DNA of 64,000 bases, taken from positions 868,001 through 932,000 of the forward strand of contig SKCR01036751.1 of NCBI GenBank assembly GCA_019454045.1, in the 5' to 3' direction. Below are positions 1-12,344 of the stretch, piece after piece. This DNA is from Zanthoxylum bungeanum (taxonomy: Eukaryota > Streptophyta > Magnoliopsida > Sapindales > Rutaceae). The notes under the pieces were generated by a model. That model was not told where the DNA came from and did no database searches. It was given only the letters and a program-made list of their open reading frames with translations. The position numbers and the translations under genes are program-made. Every line of letters starts with the position of its first letter. Positions within the stretch are counted from its first letter, which is position 1.

Positions 1-93
1 ATAAACGAATCGAATTCGAATTTAGTGCATTACAATTCGATTCGTTTAGAATTCGTCACGAATTCGATTCGCTGATTCGTTTTGCCACCCCTA
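1..93. mobile_element. End of a small non-autonomous hAT-type element, cut by the window edge
   Basis: The segment ends in TTGCCACCCCTA. It is filled with short palindromic words built on AACGAATCGAATTCG. The same terminus and the same internal words occur in the complete copy at 25747-26285, so this is a second copy whose other end lies outside the window. No coding capacity is visible. Placement in the hAT superfamily rests on the terminus and on the 8-bp target duplication of the other copy. Confidence 0.7.
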
Positions 94-339
94 AAGATAA
101 TGTTTCTAGTCAAACTAGGTACATTTTAACAGTTTCCTAATTTAGGTACATGCCTGAATGTTAGTTCCTAAACTTAGGTTTCTACGGTTAAAACAGCGAC
201 TCTCGTCCCGTTTTCGACTCGTAGGTCGATCTCATCTGAAGTCAGTCTCCTGCTAATCAGCAGATTCTGCACATCAGTACATATATTTATGTACCATATC
301 TAGTATCAAAAATCCAATTTTGAAACTAACAGTGAACTT

Positions 340-1010
340 GTTTATGACAAACATATTTGAAGCCGGAGCCTTGCCCCTCTTCACTTCCTTCACGTCTGCA
401 TTGTCCATACGGTAGTCACGCTTCTAGTGACCCCGTTTGCCACAGTTTAGGCAGACATCTTGGGATATGTCTTTTGTCTTCCCAGAAGACTGTAATGATT
501 TTACCTTTGCCCATTTTAGAAGCTCTGGCTGTGCCTTCTAGAGCATAGTCATCAACTCTCCAAGAGTTTACTCTTGGTTCATAATGAACATGTCCTAACT
601 TTCGGGTAGAGACTATAAGATCAAATCTTTGGTAGTCTCGGCCATGTAGGTAATACCCAGCTAACCTAGTTGATCGATGTCAGCAATCATCTTCGACACC
701 TAGTGCTCGACAGATGTACCCTCTGACATACACGAGCTAAAGAGCTTCTTTTGCAATTTGTACTTCTAAGATCTAAGAATAGATCTATGAAGATCTTTAA
801 TTTCATCATCATAGTACAAGGATCTAATCCTTAATTCTGACGACGGAATTAAAGAGTCATTGCGGTAAGCATAAATGATTGGGCACTAAAGTTATCATCA
901 CCATGAGTCTTCCAAAACTCATGCTCCACTATTTGCTCAACTTCTGACTTAGGCCCGAGATATTTCTCTATCAAATAGAATAACTTCTCAGTTCCCATGA
1001 CTATCCTGAG
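340..1010 (-). pseudogene. Degenerate Ty1/copia-type gag fragment with broken zinc knuckle
   Basis: Read on the minus strand, the frame near 1000-850 gives a gag-like helix-rich stretch (MGTEKLFYLIEKYLGPKSEV). Further on, near 456-410, a CX2CX4H zinc knuckle (CLNCGKRGH) is followed by an in-frame stop, and the final cysteine position reads tyrosine. The protein is therefore not functional. It lies downstream of the primer binding site and LTR at 3390-5370 in the same orientation, so it belongs to that element. No integrase or reverse transcriptase is seen before the window edge. Confidence 0.6.
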
Positions 1011-3389
1011 GTTTTATTCCCAATTTGAAAATTAAAGCCGGTTAAAGACATTTTCACCTAGGATTATGTTTTAAACGCTAATCTTTCAGTAATCTTGATT
1101 TCAATAGTCCAACTATCTAATCAACGATTTCAGGTACAATAAATATAATGATTACTATGGTCTAACTATATAATCAACTATAAATTGATTGGGTAAATTC
1201 AAATATATCGACTACTTTAATCCAATTATATAATCAACTATAAATTTGAAGTAGTTTGAATACAGTCCAACTGTTTAATTAAAACAACGATTAAATATTA
1301 GTCAAACTAATATATATTTAAATTAATGACGAAAAATTGAAATGAGCGTGTATTGGCAAGTATCTAAACGAAATTGAAAATTTAATACTTGCCTCCCACT
1401 ATTTTTCGGCGAGCCTCTAACCCTCTGTTGAGTACTCGGGAAACCTAGTTTCCAAGTGGGCTAGGATCCCGTTAAATAACACACAATCTTGACTTTGGCC
1501 AACAAGCTGTATGATATTTAACTAGGTAGATCTCTAAGATCAATTGGATCCCATCCAATTCCTAGATCCAGTAGGTGGACATTCAAGTCCGAAACATATA
1601 TCTAATATATGTCAATATATCCAATATATTCCCTAACATTTTTCCTCTGAATCAACTAAGTCTTGGCTTTGGCACAACAAACTTAATGATTCCAGTTAAG
1701 CGGGACCCATTGACCTGGAAAGCTTCGTAATCGATGTCGATGGACAAGAAGTGATCTTGACTTTGGCAAAAAAATCACAACTTGGACAAGACATGCGATA
1801 TGGAACAAAGCCTTCATGATTCAAACACATCCGCGATGGACAAAGGTCTTGACTTTGGCCAACAAACCAGTGCCAATCTTGGATCTTGAGAATGAATCAC
1901 TCAATGGAAGGAAACCGCTTAATATTAGTTGAGGGTTTTTCACGTAATTGGCAACCAATTAATTATCTTTGATTAGGTCTCATCATACACCCTTAAGCAT
2001 GCATTCTAGAAGCATAATAAGGCGCGGTAATAAATTAATAATGATATACATATGGATATTTAAAACATTTTGTTCCTAGAACAAATCTTTCTCTTTCCTC
2101 TCTCCCGCTAGCACAAATCTTACTTCTACCCAATTACATAACACTTCTAAAGAAAACCTCATTTACATTGAGGGGAATAAGTGAGAAGAGAAATACAAAG
2201 AGTCAAGAGGTAATAGGCTGGACACGCATGTCCAATTTAATAAATTCTAAATTTATTACAACAATTTCCAAAATTTCCCTCACCCATCTAATATCCATCT
2301 GATATACATTATTCATGCATCACATCCATGTATTCACATAAAGCATGTTATCAATCAATCTAATCCAATTAATTAATCTGAAATTAATGACCATCCAATG
2401 TTCAAACAACGATTTGATTTGCGCGAGTTCAACTCGTTTAAGAATAAGTACTCAAAGTACGAATTCTTGAATTATATTAAACTACAATATTAAATCCAAT
2501 TTAATTTGTAATCAATACTAATTCTTTATTTAATTCCAAATTAAATAATTACACTTTATTAATGAGCCTTTGCGACTTAGATTCTAAATCTAATCTAAAC
2601 GGGTCTCAAAGCCCAATTAACATTCAATGTCTATTTAATTAAAGTCCAATGGGCTTTCAATTAATTTATAAGGCATTGGCTTTGGCAACCATAGCCCAAT
2701 AAGGAATCATCATTTGCCAAAAATTAATTTTGGCCCAATTAAAATATTAAAGGCCCATTTAATCATATTTGGACTTTATGAAAATGGTTTTAGGCCCAAT
2801 TGGATCCAACCAATTAACCTAAACCAAACTTGGCCCAACCAAGCCCATTAAGCCCAAATACAACATTTTTAGCCCAATTCCAAATTTAGCCCAACTAATT
2901 AAATTACAATATTCCAAATTTCACAATTTAATTAATTAAAGTGTATTAGCCATAATTAATTATTTAAATTAACATTTCCAAAATATCAATTTAATCAATT
3001 AATCATGCTTTAATTTGTTCAACACATGTCCAACATTATTGAAACAAAAAATCATCTCATTTCATGCTTTGAAGCTCACGGCATTTTGGGGTTTAATAAA
3101 CCGATTTCGATTTCAATCCAATTAAATCATTAATCAATTTGTCCCAAGTCTTTAAACTCATCCAATGATTAAAAGAACAAAAAATACCATGACTTATGGC
3201 ATATCATATATTCGGCCAAGCCAAAATAATTGGGGAAAATTAATCCCAATTCAATTTTCATCAAATTGATCACATATAACTCCAAGTTATCCATATACAA
3301 GCATGCTCAAACAAACAATTTGGTTAAATCATGCTCAAATCAAATTTACCCAAATTTTACCCTAAATTCAATTTCATGCTTAATAACCA
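1011..3389 (-). mobile_element. Non-coding leader of the copia element, with repeated short motifs
   Basis: No gene is visible between the gag remnant and the primer binding site. The stretch is AT-rich. It contains several copies of a word close to TCTTGACTTTGGCCAACAA (near 1490, 1664, 1756 and 1848) and repeats of CCAACTATCTAATCAAC (about 1110-1270). A leader of about 2.4 kb is long for a copia element, and it may include sequence from other insertions. Confidence 0.5.
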
Positions 3390-3400
3390 CTCTGATACCA
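3390..3400 (-). other. Primer binding site matching initiator Met-tRNA
   Basis: On the minus strand the bases TGGTATCAGAG follow the LTR end directly. They match the first 11 bases of the usual plant initiator-methionine tRNA primer site. This fixes the element on the minus strand and makes the LTR at 3402-5370 its 5' LTR. Confidence 0.8.
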
Positions 3401-3401
3401 T

Positions 3402-5370
3402 TGTTGGGTTTTCTAGGTCAAACCAAGATCAAATTAAGCAATGAAATGTGCGAATACAACAAAGTAAAGTAGCATAAATACTCACTTTGATCGGCTTTTG
3501 GATGCGATGAACACAAAAAATTTCCTCCATCGATAATTCGGTCAAGCCCCTTTGTTGTGCTCCAAGCTCCTCTTTGAATGTTGAATCAATGCTCCAAGCT
3601 TTGATCTTTGATTCCAAGCTCATAGATGGGTTTCCCCATCACCTTTGAATGATCTCTTTAGTGTGCTAGCACCTTGAAAATTTGCAACAAACTTTCACCT
3701 TCATCCTTGTATTGCTCACGGCAATGGAAGATAAAGAAGAAGAAAAATGGCGTGAATTGAGGAAGAAGAGAGAGAGAAGGAAAAATTGTGTTGTTTGATT
3801 TCTAAAACCAATTAAATGATATACCAAATATTTGGTATTAGTCATTCATTTCTTACACAAATTTGGTGTGTTGGACAAGTTATCACCAACCCACCAAAAC
3901 CCATCAACATAAAGTGACTAGGTGATGTGAGTTGTGATGTGACTTATGGGCCCCACTTGATTCAAAATCCGAATGGGCCCGCAACTCATCTCGGGCGCGG
4001 GTTCAGGTTCACTAATTCCGAATTAACGAATTTTCCGTTGCGACGTAATTAAATCAAATTTAATTAAATAATTATGTCTATCAAAATTACTATTCACGTC
4101 ACTAGCGAATTAATTCTAAATTAACTCGTTTGCCCGAATTAAAATCCAATTTTAATTCCGCGTCGAAATCTAATTTCGTATAATATATCAAATATATTAT
4201 TTTATCGATTAATTCCAAATTAATCGTTATATCTCTTCAAATAGTATTTTATCCCAGATAAAATATCTCCGCAATTAATCCTAGATTAATTTTCTCTCTC
4301 TACTAATTAATCACAGATTAATTATGTGCGAGTCATACGTCATCGATGAATCTTCGGGAAGCGACCCATGAGATCCCTGGATATGTTGGCAGTATATCCG
4401 GTCGTTGGACTATCCGAACACATACGTACCTAGTACTACGTTTTTTTACCGATTTACAAGACATGGTTGGCTTCTAGCAAAGCACCGTGCCTACCCAATT
4501 CTCCAGAAATATTCTTAAAGGAATATGTAATCTGTATCAGGCGTAGTATACGTAGTATTGCGTATTGCGATCCAGTATCGGATGTCACATGCTAGGTCTA
4601 GCGCTGGAATTATGTCTTCCCCGTACGAAGCATATGTCGGATCTCTGGTAACTAGTCTCTATAATCGGATAAGCATGACCTAGTCATATTATCCTGATGA
4701 CTGCAGTACATAAGAGTACTAGTTCTGTATCCTACGTGATCATCATCTCCATATGACTGAAGTGATACTTCCATCTTGACATCACACCCAATACACTACG
4801 ATTCTCAATATACCCAGAAGAGGCGGACACGGAACCTGTTAAAGCCCCGGACGACCAAAACCAAATTATATTGGTTGTCGCAAGTATTAGCGATGTAAGT
4901 CTCGGGTTAAGACCAAATACATCTACCCTGATTCGGACTTCCATAGACACATAGTCATACTACCAATGGAATTCCGAGGGGTCTATCCAGAGCGAAGCTG
5001 TTTCCGTACCATCAGTAAACACAACCTCCTATCACACTTGCATAAGTATCCAATACTTAAATATATGATAACTATGCCGTTATGCTCCCATAACGTGCAC
5101 AAGTGCGATACTAGCCTATTCCGTATTATCGATGTCCAATCTCGATAATACTACGACTAGGGATATTTTAATGATTAAACCTTAATGGATTAACATTGTC
5201 TCATATCTTATTAATCTGGTACTAATCATATAGACTTTTATCATTTATATATCCCGGTAATCTAATTACAAATGATAAAAGAGCAATTTCCTTTGGCACA
5301 TAGTTAATTTGTACAACAACACAATATTTTCTGTACAAATAGTGATGATATGAATCATAATTGTCCAACA
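3402..5370 (-). mobile_element. 5' LTR (1969 bp) of a Ty1/copia-type retrotransposon
   Basis: The plus strand begins TGTTGGGTTTTCTAGG and ends ATTGTCCAACA, giving TGTTGG...CCAACA inverted ends. The minus-strand LTR therefore starts TGTTGGACAATT and stops one base before the Met-tRNA primer site. The length is large for copia elements. The partner 3' LTR is outside the window, so insertion age cannot be read. Short frames inside it are non-coding. Confidence 0.75.
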
Positions 5371-5492
5371 CCATAACTTGTCACCATTTCCCTAAACAAA
5401 TCATTAACCGAAAATTATCAATTCTCAAATAATTATTCCCCACTCAATTAGCCGGTTTACCACCAAAAAATAATTATCTAAGCATGTTGTGG

Positions 5493-5757
5493 TAGACCCG
5501 GCTAAGGTTCCGGTTCCGATTCCGGAACCGAACCAGAACCTAACCGGTTCGGTTAAGGTTCCTACCCTAGCCGAACCGGTTGGAACCGGTTTGAATTTAT
5601 ATTTTTATATTTTTTTATAAGAATTTTATTTGTAATTTAATTTAATTATGTAATGTAATAAATTTAAATTCATAATTTTAAATTATATTGATTTTTCAAT
5701 CTCAATTTTTTATTTTCAATAAAGTAAAAAAAAAAAAATCGGATGGAACCGGGTCTA
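5493..5757. mobile_element. 265-bp hAT-type MITE rich in GGTTCCGG/CCGGAACC words
   Basis: The element starts TAGACCCGGCTAAGG and ends GGAACCGGGTCTA, which form inverted ends. It is flanked by TGTTGTGG on the left and CGTTGTGG on the right, an 8-bp target duplication with 7 of 8 bases equal. The interior has palindromic GGTTCCGGTT words near the left end and an AT-rich middle, with no coding sequence. It is related to 7943-8148 and to the 44521-48811 element. Confidence 0.8.
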
Positions 5758-6045
5758 CGTTGTGGTTTCGTCGCCATAAATATGGCTCATATTCCAACTG
5801 TCATAACTCATTCATTGATCTATAAAATGAATCATAATTCTGAAATATGATTCATTAAAGCTGAAGCCTTCTAATTCCAACTATTAGCTCTTTGATAATT
5901 AAACTCTCTAAACCCCTTACCCTTTACACATCAGACCACCACCCTCACACCAACTATGGAAGACAAGGCAATCTCATACCTTGTATTTCCTCCATTTTTT
6001 TGCTTATATTTTCTACTAACTTGAGCGTCGGAGTGTCTACGGCAC
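5758..6045. other. Spacer of unknown origin
   Basis: No gene is seen. The motif GAGCGTCGGAGTGTCTAC near 6024-6041 resembles a word seen in various plant LTRs, so this may be a truncated older element, but its limits cannot be set. Confidence 0.3.
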
Positions 6046-7281
6046 TGTTGCAATATTTTATATCGTACCACAAGTGTACGATGTCAAGTTTTAGTAAAAA
6101 TGAGTTAAGAGTGTCGAACCTACATGGATTGTGTTCATTCACACTAAGTATTACAATTGATAATCCTAACTTTATTTAGAAGATAAATAATAAATATTTA
6201 ATTAAATAAATAACATATACAAATAATTAGATATGAGGAACTAATACGATAGAGATTATAGAGTCTGATTTCACCTAGCTATCCCATATGTATTTGTCAT
6301 GTCAATTAATCTTTGTTCAGTTACATTGTTTACAAGTCAAGAATCTTTAAGTATTCACTCCTTCTCCAGAGCAACAGTGAAAATATTATCAACTACAAAC
6401 TTCGATATCCTTATAAAAATCTAGTAATCAATAACTCATTACACTTTGTGATTCTTTGTTAACGACTTCAAATGAAATATAGATTCTCCCGAACTCTATA
6501 AAACTCATAGGTTATATTCTCTAGATCCTTTTCAAAATCTCTCTCTCCCGAGCGATAGATTATAAACATACATCATCTCAATTTGTGGCCAGTAAATAAG
6601 AAGCAGTAAACATAAGAGAATATAAATAAACTTAATAAAATTTCATAATAATATTGACAAACAATACAAAGGATCAATCATCAGTTACATCATTCTCCAG
6701 AATTAAGGAGTTAGTTCATGACTAAAGATAAAAACAATAAGAACATGTCATGAATCTAATAAAAATCATTAGAGTTCTGAGAAAGAAACTATAAGATAAA
6801 ACACGAATTGAATCCCTTCATATTCAGACGTCATCGTCTTCGTCTCCTCTTGTCGCTTTTTAATCCTCATCCTTGGATTTCTCTAAAATATGTGTTTTGT
6901 GTCTTTGTGTTGTGTATTAACCTCACATCTTAGGTTTTGGATGAGCTTATGTATTTATAATAAAGTCTTGGAGTCTTTGTGCATGTAAAACCCTAAAATT
7001 GGTGTTTCTAGGCTCTCCGGGGGGCCGCTGCGCTGGAATGTTGGCGCCGCGACGCCAGCCTTGACCTCAGGATGACTTGGTTCTTTTGGTTTCTGCTTTC
7101 CAGAGTGCTTCCGATGCGTCCATATAGTCCCAAAACACGTACAAATGCCATAAGATCCATGTATTAATGTTTCCTACAAATAAGTCATAAAAGAAACTAC
7201 AAAATACATTAAATGATATGGAATCTAACAAAATAGTAAGCTAAGAATGCATGAATAAGTGGGTATAAACTGCACTTATCA
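6046..7281 (-). mobile_element. 3' LTR of a Ty3/gypsy element (Athila/Tat-like)
   Basis: On the minus strand the LTR starts TGATAAGTGCAGTTTATACC, directly after a polypurine tract, and it probably ends TATTGCAACA at 6046. The word ACCACAAGTGTACGATG near its end resembles the conserved end region of Athila/Tat-type LTRs. No target duplication can be tested because the 5' end of the element is missing. The inner border at 7281 is firmer than the outer one. Confidence 0.55.
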
Positions 7282-7299
7282 AACACCCCCAAACTTTAG
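7282..7299 (-). other. Polypurine tract next to the gypsy 3' LTR
   Basis: The minus strand reads CTAAAGTTTGGGGGTGTT immediately before the LTR start. This is the usual purine-rich primer for plus-strand DNA synthesis in Ty3/gypsy elements. A second, similar tract (TTTTAAGTTTGGGGGTGTGT) lies near 8500-8519. Confidence 0.6.
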
Positions 7300-8879
7300 A
7301 TTTTGCTAGTCCCGAGCAAAAGGCAAAATAAAAACTAAATAAATAAACAAACAATACCTAACAAAATTAACTAGGCCACTTTCGTAGGGATCACGATTGC
7401 ATTTAGCATATGCAACAAACCTTTAAACCCTAGGCGGCCCTAGTGGACGAGTTACAGTCTCGTGAGGGCTTACAATGACGACACCCACAAACTTCATTCA
7501 TACACAATCATGCAAAAATATAAAAAATAATAAAAACAAATAAATAGTCCTGATAGTTACACATAATGTTGTCCTCAAAGATTGTTTATCAATGAAATCA
7601 GAGAACCTTACAAGTATGCAATTGCGACTCAAATCCAAGTTCTTGAATAAGTCATCTAAGCTAGACTCACAGTGTGTGTGTGTGTACATGTTCATTTACA
7701 GCTCGACTCATAAGTAAGCCAACTCAATGATTTCGTCTCAAAAATTGAGATCAGATGGGTCAAACCAATCTAGATATCTCAATTTAACTCTGTAATTGCC
7801 TTTCTTTGCTCCGTATGCTATGATTTTATTTTTATTTTTTTTTTCATTTTATTTATTTATTTATTTATTTTAACACACCTACCTTTTAAGGTAGCATTTC
7901 TCCTCATGGTGGTCCTAACACTCACCCATGGGTAGCTTCACGTAGAGGTGGCCACGGTCCAGTTCTGGTTCCGAACCGAAACCGAACCGTACGGTTCTGA
8001 TTCCCTTCGTTTTTTTTACTATTTTGAAAATAAAAAAAATTGAGATTTAAACATTAATTGGGGATTATGATTCATCTTGGAACCCTACGGTTCCAACCGG
8101 AACCGTACGGTTCAGTTGGAACCGGAACCGGAACCTTGGCCGGGTCTAGCTTCACGCTTATCGATTATATGTGGTTTCTTTTTCTTATCATATCATACAT
8201 CATAATACTAGCATATTGAGATAGATATCTAAGAAAACAGTCATTCATCGGCAAACAATTTCTTCAACTAATCACTTTGCCAACTACTTAGGTTCTTACT
8301 GCTAAAAATCTATTGTTAAGTGCTTACAAGTCTAACATAGATCACATACTCAATGCATCAAATAAAAATCAATTGAGACTTATCGTTTCTAAGATTTCAT
8401 CTAAAGCAAACAAATTCATCATTATACTTATGTTCTACTATCAATGATTAAAAATAAAAAAATATTTTTTTTAAATAGTAGGAACTATCACTACATGCAC
8501 ACACCCCCAAACTTAAAACTTGCATTGTCCTCAATAAAATATAAATATAAGGGAACAAAAGTAAGGAACAACACTACTGTTCATGGAGTTGATCAGGCTC
8601 CTGCTGGTCAGAATTTGGTTGCGCGAGTTTTGTGTGTTTCATACTACCTGCATAAATAGCATGCAAACTAATAAATAAACAATAACACACAATAAAAATA
8701 AAAAATAAAAATAAAGAAAATAACAAATGCAAGGGTTGCCTCTCCGCTAGCGCTAAGTTTAACGTCTTCAGCCAGACGCAACCACCCAAATGGTCATGTT
8801 AGCTTATTATTTTGTATCCATTGACTGCTTTGACATGAAAGAGATAGCTTGGCGGGTTGTGGCAGTTTATCCAAATACC
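7300..8879 (-). mobile_element. Non-coding 3' interior of the gypsy element
   Basis: No open protein of known type is present between the gag remnant and the polypurine tract. Where pol should be there is only low-complexity, AT-rich DNA, one inserted hAT MITE (7943-8148) and T-rich runs near 7826-7870. The element is either a deleted copy or a gag-only derivative. Confidence 0.45.
7943..8148. mobile_element. 206-bp hAT-type MITE with exact 8-bp target duplication
   Basis: The element starts TAGAGGTGGCCACGG and ends CCTTGGCCGGGTCTA. It is flanked on both sides by GCTTCACG, an exact 8-bp duplication. Its interior holds palindromic GGTTCCGAACCG and ACCGTACGGTTC words and has no coding sequence. 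It belongs to the same loose family as 5493-5757 and is inserted in the gypsy element interior. Confidence 0.88.
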
Positions 8880-9960
8880 TCTTACTGTTGTTTGGTTATG
8901 GAGGACGCAATTTGCCCAATCTGTGTTTCTAAGGACTTCTTTGTTGCCCCGATATTTTCCATGTGTGTCTTAATATTGTTCAGCCTTGACTCATTCTTCT
9001 CAAACCTCGTTGGAGTATTAGCAACAAACGTGCTCATGAAATCTTCGAAGGAAGATTTCTGCTCAGCTCTTTGATAGTCGAAGCCAGATGAATGTTGCAA
9101 GGCATTCTCTGTATTAGCATATGACAGTTCAGATGATAACGGTAAGGCACAATATTGCCTCTATAGCTGTTGAAATTTCGATTGTTCACATATTGGACTT
9201 GCTCAAAGCTCGGGTCTCCTTCCAATAACAGCATATTTGTAGCCGCCACTAATTCAATAAATGGTTGTACTCGTGGATTTGTGAGGGCTGCTACTTGAGT
9301 CAATAGGGTTTAAATCTGAGCTGTAAGTGCCACAAAAGGGTCCACTTCATATATTCCAGCCACATTGGTCACCATAGTGCGTTCACTTGGCCATTGAAAA
9401 TGGTTAATGGCCATTTCTTCTAACAGATTATACGCGTCCTCAGCTGATTTCTTGAATAGAGCTCCCCCAACTGCTGCATCAACCACAATCATATTCGAAT
9501 CATTCAGCCCATTATAGAACAACTGAATCTGGACCCAGTCTGCATAATCATGTTGTGGGCATCTTCGGAGTAAATCCTTAAAACGCTCACATGTTTTATA
9601 CAGAGTCTCAGTCTCTAGCTGCATAAATATACTGATTTCTGCTCTCAGTTGAGTTGATTTAGCTGGTGGAAAGAACCTCTCAAGAAATTTTGTGGCCATA
9701 TCCTGCCATTTCATGATACTCCCCATCTATATTGATTGAAGCCAATCCCACGCTTTATCCCATAAATAGAATGAGAATAAGCGAAGCCTGATAGCCTCTT
9801 TAGTCACGCTATTCATCTTTATGGTGTCTGCAATCTCCAGGAACATCTTTAAGTGCATGTTGGGGTCCTCTATATCTGAACCCTCAAACTAATTCCTTTA
9901 TACCATGTTAATCAATGCGGGGTTTAGCTCAAAATTGTTGGTGTTGATTGGTTGATGGGC
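8880..9960 (-). pseudogene. Degenerate gag of an Athila/Tat-type gypsy element
   Basis: Read on the minus strand from about 9960, the frame starts NNFELNPALINMV and continues through a retrotransposon gag domain with the typical stretch LERFFPPAKSTQLRAEI. Next come a glutamine/asparagine-rich section (YVNNRNFNSYRGN) and, in another frame from 9100, the usual C-terminal helix (LETQIGQIASSI). It is broken by stops at about 9727 and 9305, more stops upstream, and a frameshift between 9100 and 9034. The N-terminus, 5' LTR and pol are missing. Assignment rests on remembered similarity to Athila-like gag. Confidence 0.75.
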
Positions 9961-10867
9961 AATCCCGGAATAAATACCCCGGAATAAGTATCATCATATA
10001 AGATGGCATGAGGTCGAAGTATTTCCCTCAAGGTATTGCTGAAATAACATCAAGATGGTCGAGTTCCATCAGGTTAGCGAGAGAGATGGCATAGGGTCGG
10101 AGTTTCTCCCCCATGGCATTGCTGATATAAACAAGCAATTAAAAGGCCAGGTCCCATCGGGGCCACCTTATTATGGATAGAACGAAATCATAGTTTCTCC
10201 CCCATTGCTATTTGGGATAACATTAAGGCTCAATATTTTCGGGACCATCATATTGTGAAAGCCATGGAGTCAGAGTTTCTCACCCATGGCCCTGCTGGGA
10301 CGAGCAGCAGTAAAAGATATGAGATCATTCGGGATCAGTGTGATGGGTGACACGGGTACAGATAAATGACCATGGTCAGGTCAACTTTGAGGAATACATC
10401 AAGGATATGGCTATGATAGTCTTAAGGGAAGTCATTTATCAATTTTTTTTTCCAATAATTGGAAGATGTCATAAGGCATCAGGTTTGGATGATTGGCTTT
10501 GTCAGGGCAACTTTTATTGTATAAAAAACAGTCTGTCTCGATGAAGATGAGCCTAGAAAGAGATGAAGTGATACAATATTCTCAATGGGTGACGACCCGA
10601 GGATATTAGGTCGGTCTTTATCTACATGCACCATCATCTTTTATAAAGTTCCCGGCATTAATTCTCAAACTCGTTGATACCGATAATTAAAGGACAAATG
10701 TTGATGGTGATTTTTTACCCCGAGGAATGATCAAATACCGAAGAGAGGTGGAATGAAGATTATGCAGCCAAAAATGGATGTCAAAGACCTAAAAGCCCAT
10801 AAAGAGATGAGGTCTGGCAGACAGACCTAAACATAGGAAAGAGAGAAGAAATCTCGAGAATAAAGCA
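9953..10867 (+). mobile_element. Left part of an LTR-like sequence interrupted by the gag-only element
   Basis: This segment and 15456-16371 are joined if the 10868-15450 insertion and one copy of its target duplication are removed. It carries four diverged tandem units of about 85-90 bp starting near 10002, 10086, 10176 and 10260. Each has a core like GAGTTTCTCCCCCATGGC. The left border is uncertain: TGATGGGC at 9953 and TGTTGGTG at 9936 are both possible. No coding sequence is convincing. Confidence 0.4.
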
Positions 10868-11661
10868 TCTTGACGGTGGATTTTGGTCTCAGGGTAATAT
10901 TGGAATACCACCTCCGAGATAATCCTCCCTCAATAGTGAATTTGTTTGGTTATGGGGGATCAAAAGCAAACTTAGCAAAAGACAGATAAATGCACCAATC
11001 GACAAAGAGATTTAACGTGGTTCGGTGGATTTGGATCCGACCTACGTCCACGGGCACAAACAGGATGATACTTTTATTGCTGAAATACGCTTCTCAGATC
11101 TTTTTTGTGTTTACAAGTCAGAGCTTGATGATTCTGATCTCAACTTTTTACCTATTCCCTTTATGCACACTCTACCATTCTATTTATAATAGTGTAGAAA
11201 TCATATTCCTATTTGTACAAGAATTTCCTAATTGAAACAATTTCGTTTCCCATAAGGATTCCTAGTCAAAACTGTTCCCTTTTCCCATAAGGATTCCTAA
11301 TCAAAACTACCTTTACTTCATTTATCCTATTAGGATATTAACTCACCAGTTTTCCTCATGAAAATAGGATAACTTGTCATCTTATCCACAAGGATAGGGT
11401 GTTATCTTCAGGAGCACGCCTCGCTATATGGTCGGTCTTCATGAGGTCGGTCACAATAGTTTTTTGTACTGAGAGTGCTGTTGTCGACCTGATAATTGCC
11501 CGGTCATCCAATCTTTAAGTGGTCGGGTTAACGATTTTAAGTGCTCGGCCCCTGACTCATTTGGTCGGGTCGGTATTAATGATCCGGACCAATAAGGGAA
11601 TTACCCTTTTACCCCTGTCGTGCTGCTTAAATGACATAGTGCCCGGAAAACACCATCAACA
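10868..11661 (-). repeat. 3' LTR of the gag-only element
   Basis: The left copy starts TCTTGACGGTGG, while the other LTR starts TGTTGACGG, so the second base is changed. It ends ACCATCAACA. On the minus strand it has a TATAAATAG box near 11180, and on the plus strand the word TTTAACGTGGTTCGG that is common in plant LTRs. The single 81-aa frame at 10990 also occurs in the other LTR and is not a gene. Confidence 0.9.
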
Positions 11662-11884
11662 TCTGTCCCCTAGTTCTCGGTTCCAACGAGTATACAAGTT
11701 GGTGCCGGGAACTATAAAAAGATGGTGTGGTGATCGCCTTGCTGGTGGTCGCTCCAGAAATCACAGAGAAAAACGCATTGGCTGCAAATCTGGTCATTCC
11801 TGCCACCTTCATGTGCTCAGTCAACGAGGATCCCGATATCTACCCGTGGAGCAAATGCTTTGCCCTTATGCTGATGACGATCGA

Positions 11885-12330
11885 TTCGGTGGGACGTAAC
11901 CCGACCCCGAGCTGAGAAGAACATTTAGTTCTGGGGGAATGTCACATCCCCAGACTAATAGAGGACGGCTCGGTGGGACGTAACCCGACCCCGAGCTAAA
12001 AGAAAGACTTGGCTCGGGGGAATGTTACATCCCCAGTCCAAAGAAGCTGACTCGGTGGGACGTAACCCGACCCCGAGCTGAAAGAAAGACTTGGCTCTGG
12101 GGGAATGTTACATCCCCAGTCCAAAGAAGCCGACTCGGTTGGACGTAGCCCGACCCCGAGCTAAAAGAAAGACTTGGCTCTGAGGGAATGTTACATCCCC
12201 AGTCCAAAGAAGCCGAATCGGTGGGACGTAACCCGCCCCCGAGCTGAAAGAAAGATTTGGCTCCGGGGGGAATGTTACATCCCCAGTCCAAAGTAGCCGA
12301 CTCGGTGGGACGTAACCCGACCCCGAGCTG
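11885..12330. repeat. Tandem array of about 83-bp units (five full copies and one partial)
   Basis: Units start with CGGTGGGACGTAACCCGACC at 11887, 11971, 12053, 12136, 12219 and 12303, giving spacings of 84, 82, 83, 83 and 84 bp. Each unit ends with a palindrome-like GGGGGAATGTTACATCCCC. The array lies between gag and the 3' LTR of the gag-only element and is not coding. Confidence 0.92.
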
Positions 12331-12344
12331 AATAAACCATAAGG

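Noticed and set aside
10990..11235. 81-codon frame repeated at 14779-15024
   Set aside because: Both lie inside the two LTRs of the same element and repeat non-coding LTR sequence.
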